From contig VWPU01017465.1 in assembly GCA_013398955.1 (NCBI GenBank), positions 62,001-126,000 on the forward strand: a DNA stretch of 64,000 nucleotides, in the 5' to 3' direction. Every line of letters starts with the position of its first letter. Positions within the stretch are counted from its first letter, which is position 1. The stretch comes from Callaeas wilsoni. Taxonomy: Eukaryota; Chordata; Aves; Passeriformes; Callaeidae. Position numbers and translations under genes: made by a program. Below are positions 1 to 12,600 of this stretch, piece after piece. The notes under the pieces are model-generated. The model was not told the origin of the DNA. It saw only the letters and a list, made by a program, of their open reading frames with translations, and searched no databases.

Positions 1-1889
1 CAGAAGAGGATGCAACAAGGTTTTCTTCTGCCCAGTATTTTGACATTTTCTCTCAGATTTTTGGTGTATAAGAGCATTTTATGAACACTTTTTGAAGGGG
101 AATCCATTTTTTCCTGGCTGCTGGATGAAGGAGAATAATGTGAAATACAGTCATGAGGTTTTGAACTAGAATTAGCAACTCAAAACTCCTAAAAGTAAGA
201 ATAATAAAAGTGAGAAATAATCCAATCAATAAAGTCTAATTCCTGTTCTCCTGTCCTGGGTGAGCCACACTGCAGCTAATTCAATCAGAGCATATCTACA
301 CATCAATTAGACCATATCTATGTTAATATCACATTACGGTTACATAAACAGATTATATGTGCCTGCATACTATAAAGTATAACACACTCTATATGTAAAG
401 CTTCTAAAGCAGATGTTGCCATATTTTCAGACTGAATCTAGCACAGCCTCATTCTCACGAGAGTTAAACAAGTAGCACTAATAAAATTCATTTTTTTTAG
501 ATAGACTGAATCTCAGGCAAAGGAAACTGCTGCAATGATTTAAGACATTATTGCCTGCAGTTCTTTACCTCGCCCACCTGGCAGCGGGAACAGCCCCCAC
601 AGAAGAGACAACAAAAGCAAACTAAAGTTCACAGCTTAGCACAAGCCTGTCTTCATTAGCAATTTAAGCAAATATAGGAGAATGTGAACTGGAGCACCCA
701 TAACAAAGATCTGCGTTCCTTTATGCTCCCTCTGCTCACTTATAGCGATGACGTAGTGTAAAAAATTAAAGCCAGTAGCATCTTGTCTCATTTCAGAGAA
801 ATCCAGACTTGTGAGTTGGAGTAAGATCAGCCAGCAGAGCACAATTTAGCTGTCTAACAGAGCTATGCCAGTGAAAATCCACCATGTAAACACGCACTCA
901 ACCAATTTAGAACATTTTTTAATTACAACCCAACTAACAGCGAAACTGATATGCTGCAGGTTGCACATAAACAGAGTGGAAAAAAATGAAGCATGATCTG
1001 TTTTTAACTTTCAAGGTAGATGTCCCTTAGTGACTAAAAAAATCATCAATATCTTGAATCAAATGCAAATGCTAATAAGCTGAAATGCACACTTTTATTC
1101 AGCACTGTGACAACAACTGGGATCTGCACATTTATAAAATAGTGAAACGCTTTTGGCAGCAAATCATCTGCAAATGTGGAAGATGTGAAAATATCTTTTT
1201 TTTGCCCCAGCAGTAGCATGTGAAGTGTAGCACTAAAGAGAATATTCCAGACAGCAATATTATTTGAAAGGCATAAATACCAAAAACATAAAGGAACATT
1301 CAGAGTAGAATGGCTGCTCTGAAGACTGGTATAAATAAAATTCCAAATTAAATTTTATATTTTTAATTTACAAAACACCCTAATTTTGAGCGATTTTGTA
1401 TGGTGTCATTTACTTAGTAAAAGCCACTTAACAGCAAAGTAGACATTCACAACAACAAAATCCAGACCTGAAAATATTCAGGGGAAAAGGTATATCTATG
1501 CAGCCCGAGCCACAAAAGATACTAAATACTTTCTGAATAGAAGCCTGACAGCATCAGTGGATGCATGAGACAGAAATATGTATATAACCCAGATAAACAA
1601 GGGAAATCTTTTCACTCTGAACTTTAAAACCTACCAAGTTTAAAGCACTCCCTGGAACTTACCTGCTGTTTTACAACTAAAATCACTGTGATCTTTGCAC
1701 TGCTGAAGGCGTTCCTTCTTGCTACATCTACCCAAATACAGTCACTCTTTAACCTGTGAAGTACTGCATCCCCTGTGCTTTCAGCTAGAGAACAATGACA
1801 AGACTGCCATATGCGTTATGTAGGTTGTAGCCAGAGCAAAACCTCAAAGAGCTGTCAGGAGAAACCTCCCTTACACCCAAGTCTAACAC
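1..1889. other. Intergenic, nothing recognised
   Basis: AT-rich DNA with no exon, repeat or RNA gene I can identify. The longest open frame (68 codons) resembles nothing. The main LDB2 exons expected to the left were not found. Confidence 0.6.
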
Positions 1890-3160
1890 AAAAGCACAGG
1901 ACTTGTCCTACTGGGTCAGACCTACTAGTCAGCTCCTGCCTCCAGTCACATCAGAGACTGTTCCTAGCACGGGAGAGCACATCAGGCTGGCCACTGCCTG
2001 CAGCTCATTCCTCTCTTGCTCTCCCAGCAGATGCTGTCTTTGGATTAGGGATTTCAGAGGTTCATCCCTGTCTCTGTCTTTAGCATCTACCTTGGTCTTA
2101 CTGAAATTTTCTCCAAGCCTGTTTTCCACCTGATGATACCATCTGTCTCCTCTCCACAACCTCCCATGGCAACAATTTAATGAGTTCATCATCCATGATG
2201 TAAAAAATTCATTTTTTCCCAGCTTTTATCTGTTGCTACTTTCAGTGAGCATCCCTAGATCAACCGTTGCTGCATTTGCTGAACAACGAATGCATTCCTT
2301 GCAAACATCAGGTGTAATATGTTCAGTTTTTACCTCTCCCAGTTGGAAGGTCCTAGTCTTTTTAGTCTGTCCTTGCAATACAACAGCTGTCAGCCCCTCA
2401 ATAATTTCAGTTGCCCTCTTCCATAATTGTTCTGTGTCCTCCACAGAGCCCAGAATGACCTACTGCACTTCAGTTGTGGGTTCTTTAAAGTTTTACATAG
2501 CAGTAAAATAATACCCGGTCTTGATCTCAAAACTCTTTCTGATTATGTCTGACAATTTTTCACTTTTCTGTCTGACATTGTGCATTGAACCAATTGCTTC
2601 AGAGAACTGAAATGAGTGATAACTCTCAAGTTCTCTTTTCTGTGTTGCAATTACAAGATCAGCAGTATGTATATTTAAATTCAGCTTTCTGCCATTGTGT
2701 TACCGTACATTTATCTATAGTGAAGTTCATTTGACACATTTTTGTCCCTTCACTCAATTTTGCAGGTGTTTTAAGAGTTCTTCTTCACCAGTGTGGCATT
2801 TGAAAACCTGAAAGTCCATAAACTTGGAGATTTCATTGCAAACTCTTCTCCGGGTCATTTATGAAGGTGTTGAATAGGAATGCTACCAGCACTGACCTCT
2901 GAGAGTCTCCACTAGCGACTCTTCCCCATTCTGAAGTGACCTTAAAACTCACTTTTCTGGTTGCTAACATTTAATCAGATTGGAGTCCTCAAAAGGACCT
3001 TTCCTCTTGTTTCTTCAATAATCCAAACTCTCTTCCTCCAGGGCTCTAGCCTGTACCAACAAAAAGTAATGTAGAAATAGTCTCAACCAAGCAATAATAC
3101 CTATGGTTTCTTCACCCAGATCCTTTGTGAAGATGCTTTTCTTAAAGGTCTCTGGCTGCA
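1890..3160 (-). mobile_element. Old degenerate CR1/L3-like LINE
   Basis: The plus strand carries, in order, landmarks of the reverse complement of old amniote CR1/L3-type LINEs. CTACTGGGTCAGACC is at about 1909. A segment like CATTTATC-ACTGAA-TTCATTTG follows at about 2709-2740. Then come TCATTTATGAAGGTGTTGAATAG with AGCACTGACCTCTGAGAG at about 2857-2910, CTTCCCCATTCTGAAG at about 2922, and a GGACCTTTCCTCTTG block at about 2995. The order and spacing match a single long insertion oriented on the minus strand. The copy is riddled with changes, has no coding capacity and is much older than the CR1 copy at 16626. The right boundary is uncertain. Confidence 0.7.
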
Positions 3161-6100
3161 ATGCTAAAATTTTTCTGGCCCCTCCTTTCATCTCTTACTT
3201 TTTGTCTTCTAAAGAGTTCCACAGCCACTTGTACCAACTCCCATCTTTCCAATTCAAATAAACTTTTTCCTTATTTCACCACATCATTTGCTTCACTGAC
3301 TTCAAGTGAATTAGAGCAAGTGCATTTCCTGTGTTTAAGAGGTATACTATTTTCTCATAGAAAAAATACCTTCCTCAAATCTTCTTCTATATGTTTTCCT
3401 TTAAACAAAATGATTATATCAACATTTTAAAGAGTATTTAGCATAAGAGAAAGCTGGATAATAATTTCATAACCAACACAAATGTCTAAGAAATTATCTG
3501 CCAATTTGTGACTTGGTTACATTTTCTGTACATAAATGATTTACAGATGAAGTACTAAACAGACCCCATTAAAGGGTTTTTTTCATCTAGCTAGCAACTT
3601 GCTGCCAGCTAATCTGGTACAGCAGGAGCCATGTCAGAGGGGAATGATCAAAGTATTGAACTAAAAAATAAAGTAAAAAGGATTGGGTGACAACATTTTG
3701 ATGTCTCATTGAGGAGAGAGTAAGGCTTGAAAACAACTTTTAACATTTGGTTGTACATTTAAAACTCAGTTCCTGTGTAGCATGCACCAATTAAGGAAGG
3801 AGGGGTTATTTGTTAGTACTATTTAAACTATTGGTGTTTTTCTGTACTTATTAGCACCTACTTGTCTCCAAAGACAAGTGAATATTTTTGATAAATGAAG
3901 TCTTTGTTAAATTTTCAATATTTCGCTTCTGGCTACCTCCTTCATGATAAACAGATGCCAGCCAGTTAAGACAGGGAAGGCTCTCCTCTGATACAGCCTA
4001 CTCAGCTGTGAACAGGTATCTCATAACTTGGGTTAGGAATTAGGAGTTGCTGTCTGGGGGCTGATGATAAGTCCCACATGATGTTGAAAAGTTCTCCTGT
4101 GCTGCTAGCTGCAGAAGGGCACATAACGTGACCGATTTATAGCAGGGGTATTTCAAGATCCACAACCTGTCTGGCCTTACTATAGATATTTCTATAAAAC
4201 TGAGGAAGGTCAAAAACTTCTAACATTAAAAAAAAAAATCCAACTTTTTCTCCCTTAAATGATCAAAGTGTGGAGCCAAAGGCCTACTCTAAGTTAGAAA
4301 TGAGAAACAAAGAAGGAAAAGAGGTAAAAGGAAGAAGCATGGGAGATTTTGAGACCTTGTTTACAGACTTAAACCTTTGCTGTCTGGAGAGAAAAGGGAT
4401 AAGACCGGCACAAAGTTGTCTGACAACTAATTCTCACTAATAAGGCATTGTGTATAGTCTATCAACTCCTTTCTAGTGCCTTCTTCATTTTCTCAGTAAT
4501 TTCACTCCCTAGACTGCTATACAGAGGCAGGTTTACACCTTTGCTTTTCTTGCAACAAAATCAAATATTGATAGCAAGGCAGATTTTACTTCATTGTAGT
4601 TCTCATATGTTTAGGCTAACAGAGAGGTAACAATAAACATTAACCACTTCCCTGGAGCTTAACTTAGTTAGATTTTGTCTTCTGATTATCATGTCAACAT
4701 GACAAGAATCAGAACAGGTCTAACCAATAATGATGAAATAAAGGAAGATAGGTATAAGATGAAAAATTAATGTTGAGACTGCTTATTTTTCCCCCTCTGC
4801 TTTTCCTGAGTTGCAAGGAGGGAAAATCCAATTCCTGAGAGACTTTTTTTGTCAGCTGCAACACTGAAAAAAAAATTAAGATTTTGGATTTTGATTTATG
4901 ATTTTGGAAAGTATCAACTGCTGTTTTTTTACACAGATTGAACTGCGGGTTGAGGCAAAGATGGGATTTAGAGGCCAACCTGGTACTAGAACTTCGGAGA
5001 GATTTTTTTACTTAAAACATTCATTTCAGATTAAATGAAATATGGAGGGGTTTTTATATATGACAATTAAAGGGGCATTTTTAGTACATAGTGAGAACAT
5101 GGAACTAAGGAGATCTGCTTATGCCCTGAAGTCCAGCTTTGAGACAAATTATTTTGGGTCATTTTTCCTGAAAGAAATAGACATGGGTACAGCCTATCTT
5201 TCTACTGTCTAACATTAAGCAGAGAAGATTCTGATCTTCAATGTCTTAGTCCCCAGCAAGAGGAATTATTAAGAATCACTAACCTTTTCTCAAAGATAAA
5301 ATGCAAAAAAAAGTCAAAGAACTGAAATTTTAAAGTATTAACTCACACTTTCATATTAACTACCCCTTATTCCTCTGCCCTTTACTTGTAAAGACATTTT
5401 TAAAGGGAAACAGTCCTGGTAATCTTTCAGGTGATATTAAAGATGGTAAGAACTGTCCTTTTAGCAACAGTTGATACGGATGGGAATTGCTGTTAAAGTT
5501 CAGTGTTGCTTCCTTCAAAACAAAACCAGACAAACACACACCTAAATGTGAGGCAAAAAGAACAGCAGAGGCAGAAAATACAGTTTTTGTTGACAACCTC
5601 CCTGGTGACAAAGGCAGACGCTGCACAAGGGAGTAGTACCCCTACCATGGGACTTGAGTGACCTACACCAACACCAGCCTGCTTGAGACATTGCCTTTAG
5701 CTGCTTCCCAAGTTATGAGCACATGGCAGTGTCACAAAAGAGACCTGTTTAGCCATAAAGGTCAAAACAGAAGGCAGAGAAGAAAGGTCAGGGGTAGGAG
5801 GCTAAACCAGACAGCAATAATAGGAGAACTAAATACCACAGCTAAGGTGCTTCCTCTGGTCCAGACATTTTGTATAACCTTGATAAGTGCTCTTTGGAGT
5901 GGGGCATCTTAGCAGTAAGTATTCTTAGTAGCCAGGTGCAGTTATGATGGCTGAGCCCTCTTAGTTCAGTCTGGCCATTGTAGCAAGCCCAGTACTAGTT
6001 GGGATGTTGCATTGAGCTTTTCACCTGCATACCCTGCATCCAGTTGTGTGAAGAGGACAGGCAGAAAGGTACCAAGAGATGACCTTTCTTTTTACCAGAA

Positions 6101-7149
6101 ATGCACATAATACAACTGTTAGGTCTGTCAGTAAGAACTTTGTTTTGGAAACAAATCATACTGTAGTTATATGAGACAATACATATAACTTAAGGATTCC
6201 TAAGTAAGCAGATTTAAAAAGTTGTATTTACAGACCTTATGCAAGAGCTTATACTCACTCTGGCAGTTAATATTCAAAAATATTTGCATTAGCAGGTTTT
6301 ATTATGGATCAAATATTGCCTGCATTTCTACAATCATCATAAAATCAGTGTAAAACTAAGAAAGCTGGCACAAACCTAATACCATGTTCTGATTAAATAG
6401 ACAGAAATGCAATTGTGTGCTTATGACTGATCCAGATCTAATTTGTCTAACTGGATGTTTCTCCAGAACACAGATATGGTATTAATGATAGGCAGCCACA
6501 GTCTCTTTTTCTTGCTTTGGCTTTTGCAAGCAATTTGATATAAAACCTGGATTGGATTTTTCTTACCTCTGACAGGAAGTCTAGGTCTCTGCAAAGCAAT
6601 AACAGATTCCAATTCTCTCTGTCTGATTTAGCATGAGAATTCCTATCAAAATCTCCCGGCAGACTGTACAACATTCTTCCACTCCTCTTAGATTGCGTCA
6701 CCTTTGCAAAGCCCCATTTTGTGCTAAGTTTGCAAAAGGCCACTCGCATTTCTGTCTCGTGACCTACTTCATTAGTCTTCTAGTTTTCTTAAAGACTGTG
6801 TTTTCTTTTAGTCCTGGGGAAAGTTTCTCTACTTGGCAACTGAGTTAAAGACACTCTCATCTTGCTCCTGTTGTCTGCCCTAGGCTTTGCAAAACCATGC
6901 ATGGCATTCTTAGGCCCAAGAGTCAAGATACAATGGAAATATCTGCCAAGTAACTTACCCAGAAAAGGAAAAAATCCCCTGATCTTTCATCATTCTATAG
7001 GCTATCAAGACAACTAAAGCTCTGCCTCCAAGGATGGAAGCATTTTATTAAAGGCAGGTGCCTTGATGAGAGAATTACAGCTCCCTCCAGTACAGTCACA
7101 GGATAAGGGTAGGTGCTGTCAGTGCTGCACTTTTCTCAGGTTGTATGGC
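3161..7149. other. Intergenic, nothing recognised
   Basis: AT-rich sequence with short homopolymers only. Open frames of 60-100 codons occur on both strands without similarity to known proteins or splice-consistent structure. Confidence 0.6.
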
Positions 7150-7865
7150 AGGATAAACAGACTGATGAGAACTCAGGCGTTCCAGCAGAGCACGAGCAGG
7201 AGATGCACCAGTGTATGTCAGGAGCCAACTGCCTGCACAGCAGCTTTGCAGAAAAGGACCTGGGGCTCCTGGTGGACACCAAGTTGAACAAGAGCCAGCA
7301 CTGTGCCCTTGCAGCAAAGAACTGTTACACTTCCTTCGCTGCATTAGGAGGAGTGTTACCAGAAGGTACAGGGAGGTGATCCTTCCACTCTACTCTGCAC
7401 TGGAGAGGTCACATCCGAGTGCTGCGCCTGTTTCTGTGCTCCTCAGCACAAGAAAGATGTGGAGCTACTGGAGTGGATCAAGTGAAGTAACACAAAGCTG
7501 ATGAAGGCACTAGAGTATTTCTCATATGAGGAAAGGCTAAGACAGCTGGAATTGTTTAGTCTGTGGAAGAGAAGGCTCAGAGGGGATTTCATCAATGTCT
7601 ACAAATATCTAAAATGAGACTGTAAAGAAGAAAGAGCCAGTGGTGAACAATGACAGGACAAAAGGCAATGGGCAAAACCACAGAAGGTTCCCTTTGAGTA
7701 TCAGGAAACACTTTTTACTGTGAGGGTGACTGAGCACTCGAATAGGTGGCCCAAGTAGGTTGTAGAGTCTCCATTCTTGGAGATCATATTCAGAAGTCAT
7801 CTGGACATAACCCTGGCAGCCTGTTCTAGATGACTGCGCTTTTGGAGGGGGCTGTACAAGATGTG
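7150..7865 (+). mobile_element. CR1 LINE fragment, 3' part of ORF2
   Basis: This is a plus-strand CR1 fragment covering the end of the reverse-transcriptase ORF. One frame encodes EKDLGLLVDTKLNKSQHCAL followed by AAKN, and another CIRRSVTRRYREVILPLYSAL followed by ERSHPS, both classic CR1 ORF2 C-terminal segments. Farther on, the DNA matches the YEERLRELGLFSLEKRRLRGD region (agaggaaaggctaagacagc) and the ISTSTNI-type end. Frameshifts and stops break the protein into several frames. Similarity fades near 7865, before the usual octamer tail, so the 3' end is missing or eroded. The 5' end is truncated, as is typical of CR1. Confidence 0.88.
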
Positions 7866-9516
7866 TTTGGATTCTGCATACCTGCAAGTCATGCTTTCCC
7901 ACCTTTAAAACTGTCCACCCCTTGGTTTGCAGTGACCTCTTGGAACAGCCTATGGTGCAAAGGATATTGCAGCAGTTTTGTAATGATGTAACCTTTCCTC
8001 CCAGCAGACTTCTTAGTGCCATGCATTTGTGTCAGGATTTATGCCAAAGGAAGCTGGCAGAACCCCAAGCAGAACCTCACACAGTGTTTTAAGGAGTCTC
8101 AGAGGTAGCATGTGAAAAACAAACTCTCTCAACTACTGCTTGTTATGGTAGCACAGCATTTCTAACCCTAGACAGGCCCAAATTTTAACTTCATGGAGGT
8201 TAGGAATTATAATGCCAAGTTCCTTCCCATCTGAAAATGGCATATTATTTTGGCATAGTTAATGAAGCTGAAATATACTCATTTTCTCCTTCAACTGGCC
8301 TCTTCTTTGAATCACTGCTCTTATTTTACATTCCAGTTCCTCATTTCTAAACTCATCACCAGATCTGCCCATTTCACCCCATGGATGCTCCTGTTCCCAT
8401 TCTGAAAAATACAGATTTGGCATCTATTTTTCCTTCTGAGGACTCAAAAAAAGCAAAGGCCAAGTGATATTGAAAATGCTTGCAATTTTGTACCAATTAA
8501 GATAGTCAATTATCTGCTTGGGTTTTTTGTTCCAATTCCTTAAGGGTTGTTATTTTGAGAAAATCTGAACTTCCATTAAATATATAAAGGATTTTCTTTT
8601 TGGCAGAGAAAAGTTTGAAATTATCTGATTATGTTCTATTCTCAAAGTCTAAAAGATTACTATAAATATGTAACCATTGTTAATTTAATCTAACCCAACA
8701 GGTGGGGTTGAGGGAGAGGGATAGGAAAGACCCCTACTTTTCCAGCCAGAAAAGACAGGAATACTGCCTTTTCAGGCTGCTCATCACATGACTGCTGTTC
8801 TGAGCTGAACCTCAGACAGTGTGGCTTCCTTTTCCATACAGAAACACTGGACTTGGAGAGAGCTATACAAAAGTTTATTTCCTGCAAATCAAGCTCCGCT
8901 CACACAGTTCATATTCTACACCAAGAAATAGGAGAGGATCCAACTGGAATAAGGAAATCTTCAGTTACTAACAGTTCCATGACACTTTGAAGCAGTAAAT
9001 TTAGATTCTATTTATCACAGGACAAAGAATTTTGATGTATCTCTGAGCATGAAATATGATCTCTTGGTGAACCACCATTGAAAAAGCAGTCTGTGTTCAA
9101 GAATTCTTTGGTGAGATTTCACCTGAATCAAAGAATCTGGAGTTTCCCCAAGCTGAATCCCATAGTCAGAGAGTAAAATCTTCCTAACCTCTGAAGTAGA
9201 AGAGGATAGCAGGCTAGCAATGATGCTTACTACAGAATTAATTACTTTCCTAGTCTGTGGAGACAGACCTGATAGAAGCCTTTTAGAAGTTGAAAGATGC
9301 CTAGGAAAATACAGGGGCCAAAGTTTGGGAGTAGTTTGGCAGAGGAAGCCAGTACAGAACAACAATGAACTGGGGTCTTTGTTCTTGAAGGGCTGCAGTC
9401 AGAGCTAAGCGTCCGTAGAAACATTTAAAAAGAGCAAAGGTGACCAATAGGAATGGAAAAGAAATATTACAGTAGATTGACTTTAGTTTGTGGTTTTTTC
9501 CTAGTCCTCTATTACT

Positions 9517-9605
9517 GTTTATTTCTTAGTCATCTCTTACATCTATTACATCTATACTGTCTGATTACTGTTATACATTGCTTTGTGTTTATTTCTTAGT
9601 CATCT
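9517..9605. repeat. 19-bp direct repeat, 70-bp period
   Basis: GTTTATTTCTTAGTCATCT occurs at 9517-9535 and again at 9587-9605 without change. The sequence between contains further ACATCTAT-like echoes, suggesting a local duplication. Confidence 0.9.
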
Positions 9606-12600
9606 ATACATCCCTATTATGTTATGAGGGATATCAGAGGAACAAATGGATCTCTGGTCTTGTACAGTGAATTTTTTCTTATACCCTTGTATTGAAGACA
9701 GAGAGGTGAAAGGCTCTACGGCTCATTAGTAGTGTCTTGTGATATAAGCACTAACTTTAAGCTAAAAAAGACCCTACTCTCTGCAAAGAGAAACCATTTA
9801 AATATTAAGTATTAAATATTTTTGGCCTTTACAGAACTCAAAGAGGAAAAAGTGTCCATTCTTTTCCTGAACTGACAAAACTTTATCTCCTATACTGCTC
9901 TGCTTGTTGAACCTATGAAGCCTGCAGCACCCAGACTGTGTACTTTTGAAACTACACACATTAAACAAAATACTTTTGAAAACAAAATAGTTTTGAAAAA
10001 ACGCATTGCAAACCAAATATTACTGCAAGAGCTAAATTCTTTTTAAAGTAGAACATCCAACAATAGAAAACCATTCAAAAAATAATTCCATTGATCCTTT
10101 GAATGACTCTTCTGTAGCATGCTGTTACTGTTTTTCATGCTTCATCCCCTGCAGCCATAATAAAGGCAAGGTATTTAGCTCAAAAACTTATTAATCACAA
10201 CTACCACCTCTTTCATTACAGGAAAAATAAAAAGCATACAGAAAAAGGAGTTCTCATCTCTGTGGACCAGCTTATATAGAGGAGATCAATCCCTACATCT
10301 TTAGGTCCCCTTTGCTGGTGGATTGCACAGTAGTGCAGCAGTGCCAGACACTGCAGCTGCTCAGTTTTTCTTCCTATTCTTCTTAGGAAGAAATTGCAGT
10401 ATAGTGTGTACAGACATTAGATGAAAATAAAACAATATTTGTGTTTGGATCACAAAAGACAGAACTCCAGGTCCCTATATAGAAAAACAATTCTCCACTT
10501 GGTTAAAGCAGCATGTGTAAGCCCCTACACCTATGACAAAGCTCTCCCCACCTTCCCAGTGCAGAATCAGAAACCTCCACGCAGGTTCAGATACTGCCAA
10601 GTAACAGGAACATAAAATGGCAACGCAGACAAGCATAGATCAGCTTTTTGGACAGTTGGGTTCTGCCCTTTATTTGGTCAACTTTCCCAGATTCTCACTA
10701 CTAAGAGATGCCACATGTGTGCAGGTATGATGCCTAGAGGCACACAGGAATGGCGACATTTTCAGATATTTTAACATAACTTCATGGGAAGCCTATTGCT
10801 AGGAATGCTAGTGTCTAATATGTTCCACTTTATGCCGCACCAGAAGGTAAAGATGCAGGGGTAGAACTGATTCCTCTCAAGTCACGCTAAGGCTGCTGGC
10901 TCTCGCATCATCCAAGACTGCCCACAAAAGGGAAATAACAAAGTTCATGAGAGAACAAACATTCTTAAGATATGACCAATGGATACATCAGTTTTGTAGC
11001 GCAAGAGCATGCCAGGGCATGTAAGAGAAAACTGAGGTGCAGTCACACACATCCACAGTTTTCTCTGTTATACCTCTCTCCATACAAATAGCAATGAATT
11101 AGCCTATGGGAATAAATGGAAGTTATCTTGATGCCTGAGTAGTAGGACTGCAGTGTGGAGTGAAACATCTAAGCAAAGGAAATGATATACAGACATTTGA
11201 ACCACAACCCCTTAAAAGGAGTCTTGCAATGCTTTGATAGCACTGCCTTTGCTCTCTCAGAAAACGTTAATTGTTTTCTTAATTGCTGGATATTTTTAGT
11301 AAAATATTTGAAATAATTACTTTTAAAATGCTGCAGTGAGCATTTCAATTACTATTATCCACTTCCTCCTCTATCATGCTCAGGGACTGATGACAATCAG
11401 AGAGCCCAGATGCCAGTCTGTATATTATAGTCTCAGCCAGGGTATTTGGCTCCTTGGCGAGATCCACAGGCAGTTATTCTGGCAGCTTTCAAGTTGTCCC
11501 TGCCTAGAAAATGATTAAGGCTGTCGACTGACTGCTCAGACTACCCTGCTCTGGACATCTGGGCTCTTCTCCCCTTCCCTAACTTGTAACAGAACAGCTG
11601 TTCTGTTCGTGTACTGCACTTGTGCAAGTGTGCATCTATTCATTTATTCGCAAAGAATTAAGAAAAGCATGTTTACATAGGTCCCTTTTAAGTCACAAAA
11701 CATATGGTTATCTTGTAGTCTAGCATGATTTCCCATAAATTGGAGATAAAGTTTCCAAACAAATAGACAGAGAAATAACCATGGAAAGCTGGATCTGAGA
11801 AAAGGTCTCTACACACATGTAGGTGTGTAGCAGGTGATGCATATTGCCTGTTGGTTTCCTCTGGAATCTGAAGAACACTTGTTTTAACATGTGCCTAAGA
11901 AAGTTGCCAGATATTCTGTAAATGCCAGCTCTGACCTTAGCCACCTCTTTAACTTCCTGCACAGAATTTCCTCTGCATCAAATGGGCCAGAAACACTCCA
12001 TATGTGGCTGATCTCTCAACAGCATTGCTCTTAAATTGTTTATTATTTCTTGAATGCCATCGAGGTTTCTGAGGTTGTGTGACACAAAGGGAAAAACATT
12101 GTCCCTGTCTTGTAAGACTTAATCTAAATAAGACAGAGCTCTTAGTGCAGACATTCAAAGTAATATCACACAGCAGAAACAGATGAAAGGCCAGGCTCCA
12201 AATTTCGTCACTCAACTATGCTATTATCTAACATTATTGCAGAACATGTGTGCTTTCAGTAAGGCCAGGTGTGCATGTAAAGATTTTCTTATATTACCCA
12301 CATCAAGACAGAAAGTGACAAAAATCAGACCTATTTGACATAATCGTTCCGTCCAAAATCTTAGCATAGATGATACAAAATCACCAGGTGCTATAATGGA
12401 GGTGGTGGCTAAATGTTTTGAAGGAAGCTTGGAGTAAATGTACATGGAAGCTACTCTGAGGTTACACATAGATAGATATCTAGCACTCAGTAACTATTTC
12501 TGTGTCTGGTCATGCTCAGTAATGCATGCGCTTAAAAGGGTAAGAATTTGGAGGAAAATTGCTTGTGTTTATGGCAAGGAGGAGAATGCAGTTAGGTAGT

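Noticed and set aside
7609..8022. 137-codon minus-strand open frame
   Set aside because: Antisense shadow of the plus-strand CR1 fragment and its flank.
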